In this document: piece by piece, positions 43,390-51,782 of the stretch
Numbering within the stretch: the first letter of the stretch is position 1
Layout: every line of letters starts with the position of its first letter
Assembly: GCA_003220225.1 (NCBI GenBank)
Contig: QHRU01000031.1
Coordinates: forward strand, 62,001-126,000
Length of the DNA stretch: 64,000 bases
DNA from: Candidatus Rokuibacteriota bacterium
Lineage (GTDB): Bacteria; Methylomirabilota; Methylomirabilia; Rokubacteriales; CSP1-6
Reading direction: 5' to 3'
Notes under the pieces: generated by a model
Databases searched by the model: none
Seen by the model: only the letters and a program-made list of their open reading frames with translations
Told to the model about the DNA's origin: nothing
Position numbers and translations under genes: made by a program

Positions 43390-45063
43390 CTACTGCCCGG
43401 TGTACGTGACCTTCCAGATCACGCCGGAGCGCGGCGTGGTGAAGAACGGCGAAGGCATCGAGTAGTCGATGTAGAGCTCTCCGTAGTCCACCACGTACAT
43501 GCTTTTGCCGTCGTTCGAGAACACGACGTCGTTGGTCCGCTCGAGGCCCCCCCGGTTCTCGGCCTTCTGGTAGGCGTTCGGCCCGGGCTCCTTGTTCCGC
43601 AGGAAGTATGACCACTTGACGCCGGCCGGCTGCAGGAACTCGATCTTGATGATCGCCGGCCAGGTGGGCACGAGGCTCTCCGGGCCGTTGTCGATGATTC
43701 CGAAGATCGCGGCGAACAGGGTGTCCTTGACGCCGAAGCGCTCGTCCCCCCACGCGATCCCGTCCATCGGATTGTTGGTGTCCCACTCGAGGACGGGGTT
43801 GATGTACCCGTTCGGGTTCGGGTTGGCGACGATCAACGGGACGCCGCGCACGCCTTCGACGTGGGGCGGGAAGCGATACGGCGGCATCTGGGGCACCCAC
43901 GGCTTGTCGCCGATGTAGAGATTGGGATATGGCCGATCAACTTTGGCGCCGTTGTACGCCTTGAGCGAGAAGCGCTTGTTGGTGACGAATCCCATGCCCT
44001 CCTTGTCCGGAAAGCCGGCGTCCTGGCCCTTCTCGGTCACGATCCAGAGCTTCTCGGCGCCGTTGGCGATGCGGCGATTGCCGAGGTCGTTCACGCCGTT
44101 GTCGCTGACGGCCAGCGCGTTCTCGAAACGGCTTCCCTTGGGGCCGAACCTGACACCGGACTGGTTGCGGAAGCCCATCGCATACACTTCCATGTCCTTG
44201 TGCTGGTACATCCCGTCCGATCCCTGCTTGTCGATTTTCACGCGCATGATCGAGCCGCCACAGGGAACCTGGGCTTTGATGGTCATGCCCGGCTTGGCTG
44301 GAACCCCGGCCGGCAGCAGCGCACCCGTCAGGCGGCCGTCGGCGGACTTCACGTTGAGCCCGGTGTGGACGATGTCGCGGCAGACTGGATCACGGGCCGT
44401 CTTGGGCAGCGCCGGATCGCCGTGCTTCTCCCAGAATGGGTCGACGTCGTTCGTCCAGCCGTGGTTATCCGGATCGGCGAAGCCGCTGTTGCTCGGAAAG
44501 CCCTGGCCCCAATAGAGGTAGCCGTCCTTGCACGTGATCCCGCCGATCTGGTGGTCGCCGATCGGGAGATCGGTGATGATCTTCTTCAGCTCGCCGTTGA
44601 CGCCGCTGATCTCCCAGATGTGCTTCGAATACTCGGGGATGTAGACCTTGTTGTTCTCGGCGCAGTAGCCGATCTCGTTCATCACGAAGCCGAACCTGCC
44701 AACGCCGATGTCCTTGAGGTGCTTGCCATCCTTGTCGAAGACCTTCACATGAGGTCCGGACACCGGGTTCTTGATCCGCTGCCCCGCGTACTCGTACTCG
44801 AACGGACCGAAGAGGTTTCCGGAGATCGCGACCCAGACGTTGCCTTCGCGGTCCACGGCGGCGGAGCTGGGCGTATCGAGCCCGGCCACGAAGACCTCCG
44901 CCTTGTATCCCTTGGGCACGACGAGCTTGCCGGGCTCCGGCTTCAGGGCGGTGCGCGGCACCCACCCGCCCGACGTGCTCGTTCCTGCGTTCTGCGCCAG
45001 CGCCATGGGGACCAGCGGCAGGGCGGCGAGGGCCGCCAGGATGAGACTCCTGAATATTCTCAT
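43390..45063 (-). CDS. Secreted sorbosone/glucose-dehydrogenase-like beta-propeller protein
   Basis: 557 residues from ATG 45063 (GAGGAGG 8 nt upstream). Signal peptide MRIFRSLILAALAALPLVPMALAQ, then a propeller opening with PKGYKAEVFVAGLDTPSSAAVDREGNVWVA, the start seen in PQQ-dependent sugar-dehydrogenase-like proteins. GDHQIGGITCKDGYLYWGQGFPSNSG, YAMGFRNQSGVRFGP and DGIAWGDERFG follow blade by blade. It is probably a periplasmic PQQ dehydrogenase of an alcohol or sugar. The cytochrome c gene 82 nt upstream could take its electrons. Confidence 0.85.
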   Translation of the reverse strand: MRIFRSLILAALAALPLVPMALAQNAGTSTSGGWVPRTALKPEPGKLVVPKGYKAEVFVAGLDTPSSAAVDREGNVWVAISGNLFGPFEYEYAGQRIKNPVSGPHVKVFDKDGKHLKDIGVGRFGFVMNEIGYCAENNKVYIPEYSKHIWEISGVNGELKKIITDLPIGDHQIGGITCKDGYLYWGQGFPSNSGFADPDNHGWTNDVDPFWEKHGDPALPKTARDPVCRDIVHTGLNVKSADGRLTGALLPAGVPAKPGMTIKAQVPCGGSIMRVKIDKQGSDGMYQHKDMEVYAMGFRNQSGVRFGPKGSRFENALAVSDNGVNDLGNRRIANGAEKLWIVTEKGQDAGFPDKEGMGFVTNKRFSLKAYNGAKVDRPYPNLYIGDKPWVPQMPPYRFPPHVEGVRGVPLIVANPNPNGYINPVLEWDTNNPMDGIAWGDERFGVKDTLFAAIFGIIDNGPESLVPTWPAIIKIEFLQPAGVKWSYFLRNKEPGPNAYQKAENRGGLERTNDVVFSNDGKSMYVVDYGELYIDYSMPSPFFTTPRSGVIWKVTYTGQ

Positions 45064-45145
45064 CGACACTCCTCCTCAACGGTTCGGGGTACCGCGACGT
45101 GAATGCTGCGTGGATCCGATCCTCCTTCCTCGGTCGCGCGGCAGG

Positions 45146-45517
45146 TCAACGGTGCGAGAGCGTGCGAACAAAGGCAACGATGTCCCAGATCTCATCGTCG
45201 CCGAGCCGCGTACTCCAGGCCGGCATGGCCGCGTTCTTGCCGACGGCGGCGCCGCCCTTCTGGATCGCCGCGAACAGATACTCGTCCGAGAGCTGATCCA
45301 TCAGCTCCTTGACCGAGAGGTTGCCGACGTTTGGCCGGAAGGTCTTGGCCTCGCCGCGCCCGTCTTCGCCGTGGCAGCCGGAGCAGTACTGGAGGAAGAG
45401 GACCTTGCCTCGTGTGAGATCGTGACTCCGCGCCGGAGCTGCCCGGGCCACGGCGGCGAGAGCGAAGAACACCACGAAGAGCGCGAGCGCAACAGCACCG
45501 CGCTCCCTGGATGTCAT
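45146..45517 (-). CDS. Small secreted c-type cytochrome
   Basis: 123 residues from ATG 45517. A signal peptide (AVALALFVVFFALAAVARA) precedes one haem site, CSGCH at residues 45-49, and the distal Met lies in AAMPAWSTRL at 97-98. LGDDEIWDIVAFVRTL is the usual C-terminal helix. It is a mono-haem cytochrome of the CccA/alcohol-dehydrogenase-associated type in the periplasm. It lies upstream of the propeller dehydrogenase on the same strand and is its likely electron acceptor. Confidence 0.92.
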   Translation of the reverse strand: MTSRERGAVALALFVVFFALAAVARAAPARSHDLTRGKVLFLQYCSGCHGEDGRGEAKTFRPNVGNLSVKELMDQLSDEYLFAAIQKGGAAVGKNAAMPAWSTRLGDDEIWDIVAFVRTLSHR

Positions 45518-45630
45518 TGTCGCCGTCCCTCGTGACGCGACGTGACTCATGTGGCCTCTGCGGGATGCGAAGTATATGCGGTTGGACGGGAAGTGGCAAG
45601 ACCCGCGCGCCGCGCGGGCCCGTGCCTGCC

Positions 45631-45660
45631 TTGACACCTGCGCGGCGCCCGTCCTATGAT
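45631..45660 (+). promoter_or_regulatory. Sigma70-type promoter of the Ebo operon
   Basis: TTGACA (45631-45636) and TATGAT (45655-45660) are separated by 18 nt. The first base of the transcript would be near 45667, 17 nt before the TTG start of inositol-3-phosphate synthase. The region is intergenic and divergent from the cytochrome gene, so promoter placement fits. Confidence 0.7.
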
Positions 45661-45683
45661 GACGCGCTTTTTCAGGAGGACCT

Positions 45684-46847
45684 TTGTCGCAGAGATCGGG
45701 CGGTGCCCCTCTCGGCGTCTGGCTGATCGGTGCCCGTGGCGCAGTCGCGACCACCACCATCGTGGGGGCGATCGCGATGAAACTCGGCCACGCGGGTCGG
45801 GTTGGCCTCGTGACGGAGACCGACGCGTTCCGCGTCTCCGGACTTGCTTCGCTCGACGATCTCGTGTTCGGCGGTCATGACCTCCTCGACACGCCCCTCG
45901 TCAAGGCCGCTCATGCGCTCGGCCGGGACGCCGGTCCGCTCGCCCCCGAGCTCGTCCACGCCATCGAGGACGAGCTGACGGAGGCGGAGAAGCATCTCAA
46001 GATCGCGCCGCCGACGGCGGCAGCCCGGGCGCCGCTGCAGTTCGTACGTGCGGTGCAGCAGGACCTGGACGACTTCCGGAGGTCGACCGGCGCGCGTCGG
46101 GTGATCGCGGTCAACGTCGCGACCACCGAGCAGCCCGCCGCGGCCGAGCTACGCGATCTCGATCTCGACGCCCTCGACGCGGCCCTGCACGCGCCCGGCT
46201 CCCGCGTGCCGGCGAGCGCGCTCTACGCCTACGCGGCTCTCGACATGGGCGTGCCTTACGTCAACTTCACGCCCTCGGTCGGTGCGTCGCTTCCGAGCCT
46301 CGAGGAGCTGGCGCGGGTACGCGGCGTGCCTCACGCGGGACGCGACGGCAAGACCGGCGAGACGCTCCTCAAGAGTGCGCTTGCGCCGATGTTTCGCATG
46401 CGCCATCTGCACGTGCGCACCTGGGTTGGGTTCAACGTTCTCGGCAACGCCGATGGCCTCGCGCTCTCCGATCCCGCCACGGCCGCCTCGAAGACCGAGT
46501 CAAAGGGCAAGGTGGTTCCCTCGATTCTCGGCTACGAGCCCCAGACGCTGGTGCGCATCGACTACGTGCCCACGCTCGGGGACTGGAAAACCGCATGGGA
46601 CCTGATCCAGTTCGAGGGCTTCCTCGGGACCCCGATGACGCTGCAGTTCACGTGGCAGGGCTCCGACTCGGCCCTGGCGGCACCGCTCGTGCTCGACCTG
46701 ATCCGCCTCGTCGACCTCGCGGCGTCGCGGGGAGAGCGTGGCGGGCTCGGCCACCTCGCTTTCTTCTTCAAGTCTCCGGTGAGCTGCGAGATCCATGACC
46801 TCGCCGAGCAGTACGCGTTGCTGTGCAGACACATAAACGGGTCCTGA
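45684..46847 (+). CDS. Inositol-3-phosphate synthase family protein
   Basis: 387 residues. WLIGARGAVATTTIVGAIAM is the NAD-binding start, and the family core follows: INFTP-like YVNFTPSVGASLP, then GRDGKTGETLLKSALAPMF and LGYEPQTLVRIDYVPTLGDWKTAWDLIQFEGFLG. It converts glucose 6-phosphate to 1L-myo-inositol 1-phosphate with bound NAD. The start is TTG 45684 with AGGAGGA at 45674-45680 (short spacing). It is the first gene of the Ebo-type operon and overlaps EboC by 25 nt. The product may be the cyclitol that the operon modifies. Confidence 0.92.
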   Translation: MSQRSGGAPLGVWLIGARGAVATTTIVGAIAMKLGHAGRVGLVTETDAFRVSGLASLDDLVFGGHDLLDTPLVKAAHALGRDAGPLAPELVHAIEDELTEAEKHLKIAPPTAAARAPLQFVRAVQQDLDDFRRSTGARRVIAVNVATTEQPAAAELRDLDLDALDAALHAPGSRVPASALYAYAALDMGVPYVNFTPSVGASLPSLEELARVRGVPHAGRDGKTGETLLKSALAPMFRMRHLHVRTWVGFNVLGNADGLALSDPATAASKTESKGKVVPSILGYEPQTLVRIDYVPTLGDWKTAWDLIQFEGFLGTPMTLQFTWQGSDSALAAPLVLDLIRLVDLAASRGERGGLGHLAFFFKSPVSCEIHDLAEQYALLCRHINGS

Positions 46848-47701
46848 CCAGCCTCTTCGAACTGGTCCGCCTCCCCAACATCTTCACGGCGCCACCCGAC
46901 GTGATGATGGGGTTGACGGTAAGCGGCGCCGCCCTCACGTCATCAGCCGCCACCCTCCTGCTCGCCTCCGCGTGTGCGTACGCCGGCGGGATGGCGCTCA
47001 ACGACGCCTGTGACGCGACGCTCGATGCCCGTGAGCGGCCCGAACGCCCGATCCCTTCCGGGCGGATCACGCGTGCCGGCGCCTTCACCGTCGCCGGCCT
47101 CCTCCTCGCGCTCTGCCTCGGCCTGGCCGCGGCCTCCGGTCTCCGCCCGTTCCTCGTGGCCCTCGGGCTGGTCGTCGCCATCGTGGTCTACGACGCCGTC
47201 GCCAAACGAACAGCCGTGGGCCCCGCCGTGATGGCGTCCTGTCGGGCACTGAACGCTGGTCTCGGCATCGCGCTCGGCGCGCTCGCGTGGCCCGCGGTCG
47301 GGGCCGTGGCGATCCTCTTCGCCTATGTCCTCATCCTCACGCTCGTCAGCCGCTTCGAGGTGATGACGGCGCCGGTCACCCTCGTCCGGGCCGCCGCGAT
47401 CGGCTTCGCGGCGCTCCTCGCCATCGCGGTCGCGCTGTTCGTCCTCGGGTGGGGACCCGGCGGCCTGACCGGCCTCGTCTTCCTCGCGCTGCTCGCGGCA
47501 TGGCTCGGGCCGCCGGTACGCGACGCCATCGCGGACCCGGCGCCGCGACGGATCATCGGCGTCATCAAGGCCGCGGTGCTCGGCATCATCCTGCTCGACG
47601 CCGCCTTCACGAGCGCGTCGCGCGGTCTGGTGTCGGGTGCGCTGGTGGCGGCATGCTTCGTTCCGGCGTATGTGCTCGGGCGTCGATTTGCCAGCGCATG
47701 A
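46823..47701 (+). CDS. eboC: EboC: UbiA-like prenyltransferase
   Basis: 292 residues with about nine membrane helices. The first UbiA motif is ALNDACDATLDARERPERPIPSG (N-D-x2-D-x3-D), and the second is VYDAVAKRTAVGPAVMASCRALN. In UbiA enzymes these aspartates bind Mg-diphosphate of a prenyl donor. The context (EboA, EboB, EboE, EboF genes downstream) identifies the EboC subgroup. GTG 46823 lies within the 3' end of the synthase gene; its stop overlaps the next ATG (ATGA). It would attach or handle a polyprenyl chain on the operon's cyclic product in the inner membrane. Confidence 0.88.
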   Translation: MQTHKRVLTSLFELVRLPNIFTAPPDVMMGLTVSGAALTSSAATLLLASACAYAGGMALNDACDATLDARERPERPIPSGRITRAGAFTVAGLLLALCLGLAAASGLRPFLVALGLVVAIVVYDAVAKRTAVGPAVMASCRALNAGLGIALGALAWPAVGAVAILFAYVLILTLVSRFEVMTAPVTLVRAAAIGFAALLAIAVALFVLGWGPGGLTGLVFLALLAAWLGPPVRDAIADPAPRRIIGVIKAAVLGIILLDAAFTSASRGLVSGALVAACFVPAYVLGRRFASA

Positions 47702-48552
47702 AGACGCGGTCGTTCCGCTACGGCTACAACACGAACGGCTTCGCCCATCACCGGCTCGATGACGCGCTCCGGGTGATCGCCGAGCTCGGATACGAGGGCT
47801 GCGCCCTCACCCTCGACCACGCCCATCTCGATCCCTTCGACCCGGACATCCGGGTCGAGGTCGAGCGAATCGCCGCCCTCGCCCACGCCCTCCGCCTCTC
47901 GCTCGTCGTGGAAACCGGAGCGCGCTTCCTCCTCGACCCCCGGCGCAAGCACGAGCCCACGTTCCTCAGCGACGAGGTCGAGGGTCGCGCGCGCCGGCGG
48001 GAGTTTCTCGAGCGCACGCTGGCGATCGCGAGGGACCTCGGCGCGGGCGTCGTGTCGCTGTGGAGCGGCGTCCGACCGCCCGGCATTCCGCCTGACGTGT
48101 GCTGGGAGCGCCTCGTGAACGAGATGGAGGCGGTCGTTCGCCGTGCCGAGGCGGCGGGCATCGTGCTCGGCTTCGAGCCCGAGCCGGGCATGCTCGTCGA
48201 AAGCGTCGGAGATTTTCTCGACTTACGAGGCGCCGTCGACTCGCCCGCGCTCCGGCTCACCCTCGATCTCGGCCACTGCCTGCTGACGGAGCCCGATCCG
48301 CCGGAGAAGGTCGTCCACCGTGTCGCCACGATTCTCAGCAATGTCCACGCCGAGGACATGCGGCGGCCGGCCCACGAGCATCTTGCGTTCGGACTGGGGG
48401 AGATGCGCTACGGCCCGATCCTCGTCGCGCTCCGGGAGATCGACTATGCCGGCCTCGTCGGCGTCGAGCTGAGCCGCGACAGTCACCGCGCGCCCGAGGT
48501 CGCCAGGGCGGCGCTCGCCTATCTTCAAGCGGCCGAGCGAGAAACGGCGTGA
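47698..48552 (+). CDS. Sugar-phosphate isomerase/epimerase-like TIM-barrel protein (Ebo-associated)
   Basis: 284 residues of the xylose-isomerase/AP-endonuclease-2 fold. FRYGYNTNGFAHHRLDDALRVIAELGYEGCALTLDH is the first strand-helix unit, and GIVLGFEPEPGMLVESVGDF and LDLGHC...VHAEDM contain the Glu, Asp and His metal ligands. The ATGA overlap with EboC and the next gene's GTGA overlap show tight coupling. This barrel accompanies EboC in many Ebo clusters as far as I recall. It may isomerise or epimerise the cyclitol or sugar precursor. Confidence 0.85.
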   Translation: MKTRSFRYGYNTNGFAHHRLDDALRVIAELGYEGCALTLDHAHLDPFDPDIRVEVERIAALAHALRLSLVVETGARFLLDPRRKHEPTFLSDEVEGRARRREFLERTLAIARDLGAGVVSLWSGVRPPGIPPDVCWERLVNEMEAVVRRAEAAGIVLGFEPEPGMLVESVGDFLDLRGAVDSPALRLTLDLGHCLLTEPDPPEKVVHRVATILSNVHAEDMRRPAHEHLAFGLGEMRYGPILVALREIDYAGLVGVELSRDSHRAPEVARAALAYLQAAERETA

Positions 48553-48569
48553 CGGCCCGGGAGGCGGCG

Positions 48570-49763
48570 ATGGACGACGCCCTCATCGGCGCGCTCGACG
48601 CATTCGGCGCGACGGTAGGTGCAGTCTATCTTCGCGATCCGGAGCACCCGGTGCTTCGGCTCGCCGGCGCCCGGTCGAAGAACGCGGGCGACGCCCCGGC
48701 GTGGGCCGCCGAAGTGGCGTGGGGCAAGGGCGTCGCTGGCGGCGCGGCCGCGGCGGGCGAGCCGCTGACCGGCGTCGAGCACGACCGCTCGACGCTCGCC
48801 GCGCCGCTGCTCCTCGGCGACGACGCCATCGGGGCGCTGGCGGTGGCGTCGGGCGGGGCGCGAGATTTCAGCGGCGCCGACGCCCAGGCCATGCTCGTCC
48901 GTTCGCGCGCGTTGGCGCGCGCGCTGGCCCCGCCGCCGCTCGAAGCCCTCCGGAGCGAGCTCGCGGGTCGCATTCCGGCTCCCGCCTCGCAGTGGCTCGA
49001 CACCACCACCGCCGCCGCCGCCCGCGGCGAGCGAGAAGCGATCGTGACGTCGTTCCCGGCGGTTGGTCGGCGCCTGGGACGCGAGCCGCTCGGCTCCCGC
49101 TCCGCCCTCGTCCGGCGCGATTTCGACGTCGAGGTGCCGCTGCGTGCGTGGCGGATCGACGACGCGGGTCGCGTGGCGCTCCTCTGCGCGTTCGCGGGGG
49201 ATGCCGAGGCGCTCGCCCGCGAGTTGTACTTCACCGGCGACCTGCGCGAGCGCTGCGGCGCGCTGCGCGGCCTGGCGATGTTCGGCCGCAGCCCCGTCGC
49301 CGTCGACAGCGTGCTCGACGCGTGCCGGACAAGCTCGATGGAGCTGTTCGAAGCGGCGACGGCCGACAATCCTTACACGTGCCGGCTCCTGCCCGAAGAG
49401 GAGTTCCGCAACGCGGTGCTCAAGGCGGCCTTCATGGGCGTGTCGATCGCGCGGCTGCCCGGGCTCGAGGCGCGGGTGGACGCCGAATTGTCGCGGATGC
49501 TACTCTCCTACGTCACTGAGCGCGAGGTCGCCGGACGCTCGGTACCGGCGGACATCTGGCCAGTGGTGGCCCTGCATCCGACCCCCGGCCTCGTCGGCAA
49601 GCTCTGCGGGTATCTCGAGCATCCGGCCGAGGCCCACCGCGCGGCCGCCGCGCGCGCGCTCGGCCGGATCGGCGACCGACGCGCGGAGCCGTTCGTGCGC
49701 GACCGGCTCGCCCGCGAGGACGATCGTATGGTTCGGCGCGCCCTCGAGCGCGCCTTGGCCTGA
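48570..49763 (+). CDS. eboA: EboA-domain protein with N-terminal GAF domain
   Basis: 397 residues from ATG 48570, with GGGAGGCGG upstream; a GTG at 48549 overlaps the preceding stop. Residues 1-120 are GAF-like: GATVGAVYLRDPEHPVLRLAGA, WGKGVAGGAAAAGEPLTGV, APLLLGDDAIGALAVAS and FSGADAQAM. Residues 190-395 form the EboA domain, with SSMELFEAATADNPYTCRLLPEEEFRNAVLKAAFMGV and LSRMLLSYVTEREVAGRSVP. A HEAT-like Ala-rich tail ends the protein. EboA has no known enzymatic activity; a GAF fusion points to ligand sensing or docking. Confidence 0.88.
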   Translation: MDDALIGALDAFGATVGAVYLRDPEHPVLRLAGARSKNAGDAPAWAAEVAWGKGVAGGAAAAGEPLTGVEHDRSTLAAPLLLGDDAIGALAVASGGARDFSGADAQAMLVRSRALARALAPPPLEALRSELAGRIPAPASQWLDTTTAAAARGEREAIVTSFPAVGRRLGREPLGSRSALVRRDFDVEVPLRAWRIDDAGRVALLCAFAGDAEALARELYFTGDLRERCGALRGLAMFGRSPVAVDSVLDACRTSSMELFEAATADNPYTCRLLPEEEFRNAVLKAAFMGVSIARLPGLEARVDAELSRMLLSYVTEREVAGRSVPADIWPVVALHPTPGLVGKLCGYLEHPAEAHRAAAARALGRIGDRRAEPFVRDRLAREDDRMVRRALERALA

Positions 49764-49782
49764 CCGAACGAAGGAGGCGCCC

Positions 49783-50652
49783 ATGCGGATCTTCGAGCCT
49801 CACGCCCACATGCTCTCCCGGGTCACCGACGACTACGAGCAAATGGCGCTGGCCGGCATTGTCGCCGTGCTGGAACCGTCGTTCTGGCTCGGGCAGCCGC
49901 GGACGTCGGTCGGCTCCTTCGTGGACTACTTCGACGCGATCATCGGGTGGGAGCGATTCCGCGCCGAGCAGTTCGGGATCCGCCACTACTGCACGCTGTC
50001 GCTCAACCCGAAGGAGGCCAACGACGACCGCGTCAACGAGGGCGTCTTGGCGCTCCTGCCGCGCTACCTCGAGAAGGACGGCGTCGTCGGGGTCGGGGAG
50101 ATCGGCTTCGACGACATCACGCCGCGCGAGGAGCGCCACTTTGCGGCGCAGCTCGAGCTGGCGCGCGCGCACGACCTGCCGGCCCTCGTTCACACCCCGC
50201 ACCGCGACAAGGTGCGTGGCGTCGAGCGGACCCTCGCCATCATGCGCGAGCTGAATTTTCCGCCCGAGCGCGTGCTCATCGACCACAACACCGAGCAGAC
50301 GGTGCCGGTCGTCATCGACACCGGCTGCACGATGGGCTTCTCGATCTACCCGGACACGAAGATGGACGAGCCGCGGATGGTCGAGATTCTCCGCCGCTGG
50401 GGCACGGATCGCATGGTGATCAACAGCGCCGCCGACTGGGGGAAGAGCGACCCGCTGAAGATCCCCAAGACCGTCACGCTCATGCGCCAGAAGGGCATGG
50501 CCGAGCACGAGATCGAGAAGGTCGTCTGGCACAATCCCGTCTCCTTCTTCGCCAAGAGCGGCCGCCTCGACCTCCGTGAGCTCGACACGCCGGTCTCCCC
50601 CGGTCAGCAGCTGTTCGAGGGCAACTCGATCCTTCGCGGGCCGCGCGCCTGA
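49783..50652 (+). CDS. eboB: EboB: TatD-family metal-dependent hydrolase
   Basis: 289 residues from ATG 49783 (AAGGAGGCG 4 nt upstream). RIFEPHAHMLSRVTDDYEQMALAGIVAVLEPSFWLGQPR is the typical EboB N-terminus, with H7 and H9 as the first metal ligands. GVGEIGFDDITPREERHF supplies the Glu, LVHTPHRDK and LIDHN the next His residues, and INSAADWGKSDP the last Asp. TatD relatives are nucleases or phosphoesterases; the substrate of EboB is unknown. It is translationally coupled to EboE through a 1-nt overlap. Confidence 0.9.
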   Translation: MRIFEPHAHMLSRVTDDYEQMALAGIVAVLEPSFWLGQPRTSVGSFVDYFDAIIGWERFRAEQFGIRHYCTLSLNPKEANDDRVNEGVLALLPRYLEKDGVVGVGEIGFDDITPREERHFAAQLELARAHDLPALVHTPHRDKVRGVERTLAIMRELNFPPERVLIDHNTEQTVPVVIDTGCTMGFSIYPDTKMDEPRMVEILRRWGTDRMVINSAADWGKSDPLKIPKTVTLMRQKGMAEHEIEKVVWHNPVSFFAKSGRLDLRELDTPVSPGQQLFEGNSILRGPRA

Positions 50653-51782
50653 TGCGCCTGCCCGACGGCGCGCAGCTCGGCTACTGCACCAACGTCCACG
50701 CCGGCGAGTCGGCCTCAGAGGTGGTCGACTCACTCCGGCGGGTCGCCGTCCGTGTGCGAGAGCACCTCGGCGTCGGCTCGCTCGGCCTCGGCCTCTACCT
50801 GAGCCATCGCGCGGCGTCCGAGGTCGAGCCTCGGAAGCTGCGCGACGAGCTGGCTGGTCTCGGCCTCTACGCGTTCACGTTCAACGGTTTTCCCTACGGC
50901 GGCTTCCACGCCGAGCGTGTCAAGGAGGCCGTCTACCGTCCGGACTGGACCGATCCCCGGCGTGCCGAGCACACGCTCAGGCTGGCGACGATCCTCGACG
51001 CGATTGCGCCCCCGGAGGTCGCCGAGCCTACGATCTCGAGCCTGCCGCTCGGGTGGAGAATCGGCTGGAGCGCCGAGCACACCGACGCCGCCGCCCGCGC
51101 CCTCGTCGGCGTGGCCCGTGAGCTGCGCGCCCGGGCCGAGCGCGGCGGCCGGCGCATCCGCATCTGCCTCGAGGCTGAGCCCGGCTGCATCCTCGAGCTG
51201 ACACCCGACGTCGTCCGTTTCTTCGACGGCCCACTCACCCGCGCCGCCGGCGGTGAGCGCGAGCTGATCGACGCCCATCTCGGCGTGTGCTACGACCTCT
51301 GCCACCAGGCGGTCGCCTTCGAGAATCCGGCCGACGTCGTGGGAATGCTGACGTCGTCCGGCATCCGCGTCGGGAAGGTGCAGGTCTCGAGCGCCCTCGA
51401 GCTGCGTGATCCCACCGACGCGTCGGCGCGGGCGCGGTTGGCGGCGTTCGATGAGCCGCGCTACCTCCACCAGGCGCGTGCCCGCGATGGAGGCTACGTC
51501 GACGATCTCCCGGAATCCTTCGAGCGGTTCCCCCGCGATCGGCCCTGGCGCGTGCACTTCCACAGCCCGATCGACCGCGACTTCACGGGATCGCTGGGGA
51601 CGACCCGGACCGAGCTGCAGAGCGCGCTCGCGCTGCTCAGAAGCGGCAAGGTCACGACGCAGTACGAGGTCGAGACCTACACCTGGTCGGTGCTCCCCGA
51701 GGCGGAACGCCCCGCTGACGACGCCGCCCTCGCGCGTGGGCTCGCGCGGGAGGTGGCGTCGGCGCGAGACAGGCTCGCCTGA
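50652..51782 (+). CDS. eboE: EboE: metabolite-traffic TIM-barrel protein
   Basis: 376 residues. QLGYCTNVHAGESASEVVDSLRRVAVRVRE is the EboE-type N-terminus, with YCTNxH. GLYAFTFNGFPYGGFHAERVKEAVYRPDWT, ICLEAEPGCILELTPDVVRFF and VCYDLCHQAVAFENPADV follow, with the Glu, Asp and His metal ligands of the AP-endonuclease-2 fold. VHFHSPIDRDF is the last metal strand. In cyanobacteria the Ebo proteins are needed to export the scytonemin monomer to the periplasm. ATG 50652 overlaps the EboB stop. Its stop TGA is part of a CTGA that probably starts EboF. Confidence 0.9.
   Translation: MRLPDGAQLGYCTNVHAGESASEVVDSLRRVAVRVREHLGVGSLGLGLYLSHRAASEVEPRKLRDELAGLGLYAFTFNGFPYGGFHAERVKEAVYRPDWTDPRRAEHTLRLATILDAIAPPEVAEPTISSLPLGWRIGWSAEHTDAAARALVGVARELRARAERGGRRIRICLEAEPGCILELTPDVVRFFDGPLTRAAGGERELIDAHLGVCYDLCHQAVAFENPADVVGMLTSSGIRVGKVQVSSALELRDPTDASARARLAAFDEPRYLHQARARDGGYVDDLPESFERFPRDRPWRVHFHSPIDRDFTGSLGTTRTELQSALALLRSGKVTTQYEVETYTWSVLPEAERPADDAALARGLAREVASARDRLA

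Noticed and set aside
47698-48552. Assignment of this barrel as EboE
   Set aside because: The YCTNxH start and length of the EboE subgroup are found in 50652-51782; this shorter barrel with YNTNGF is the separate Ebo-associated isomerase-like protein.
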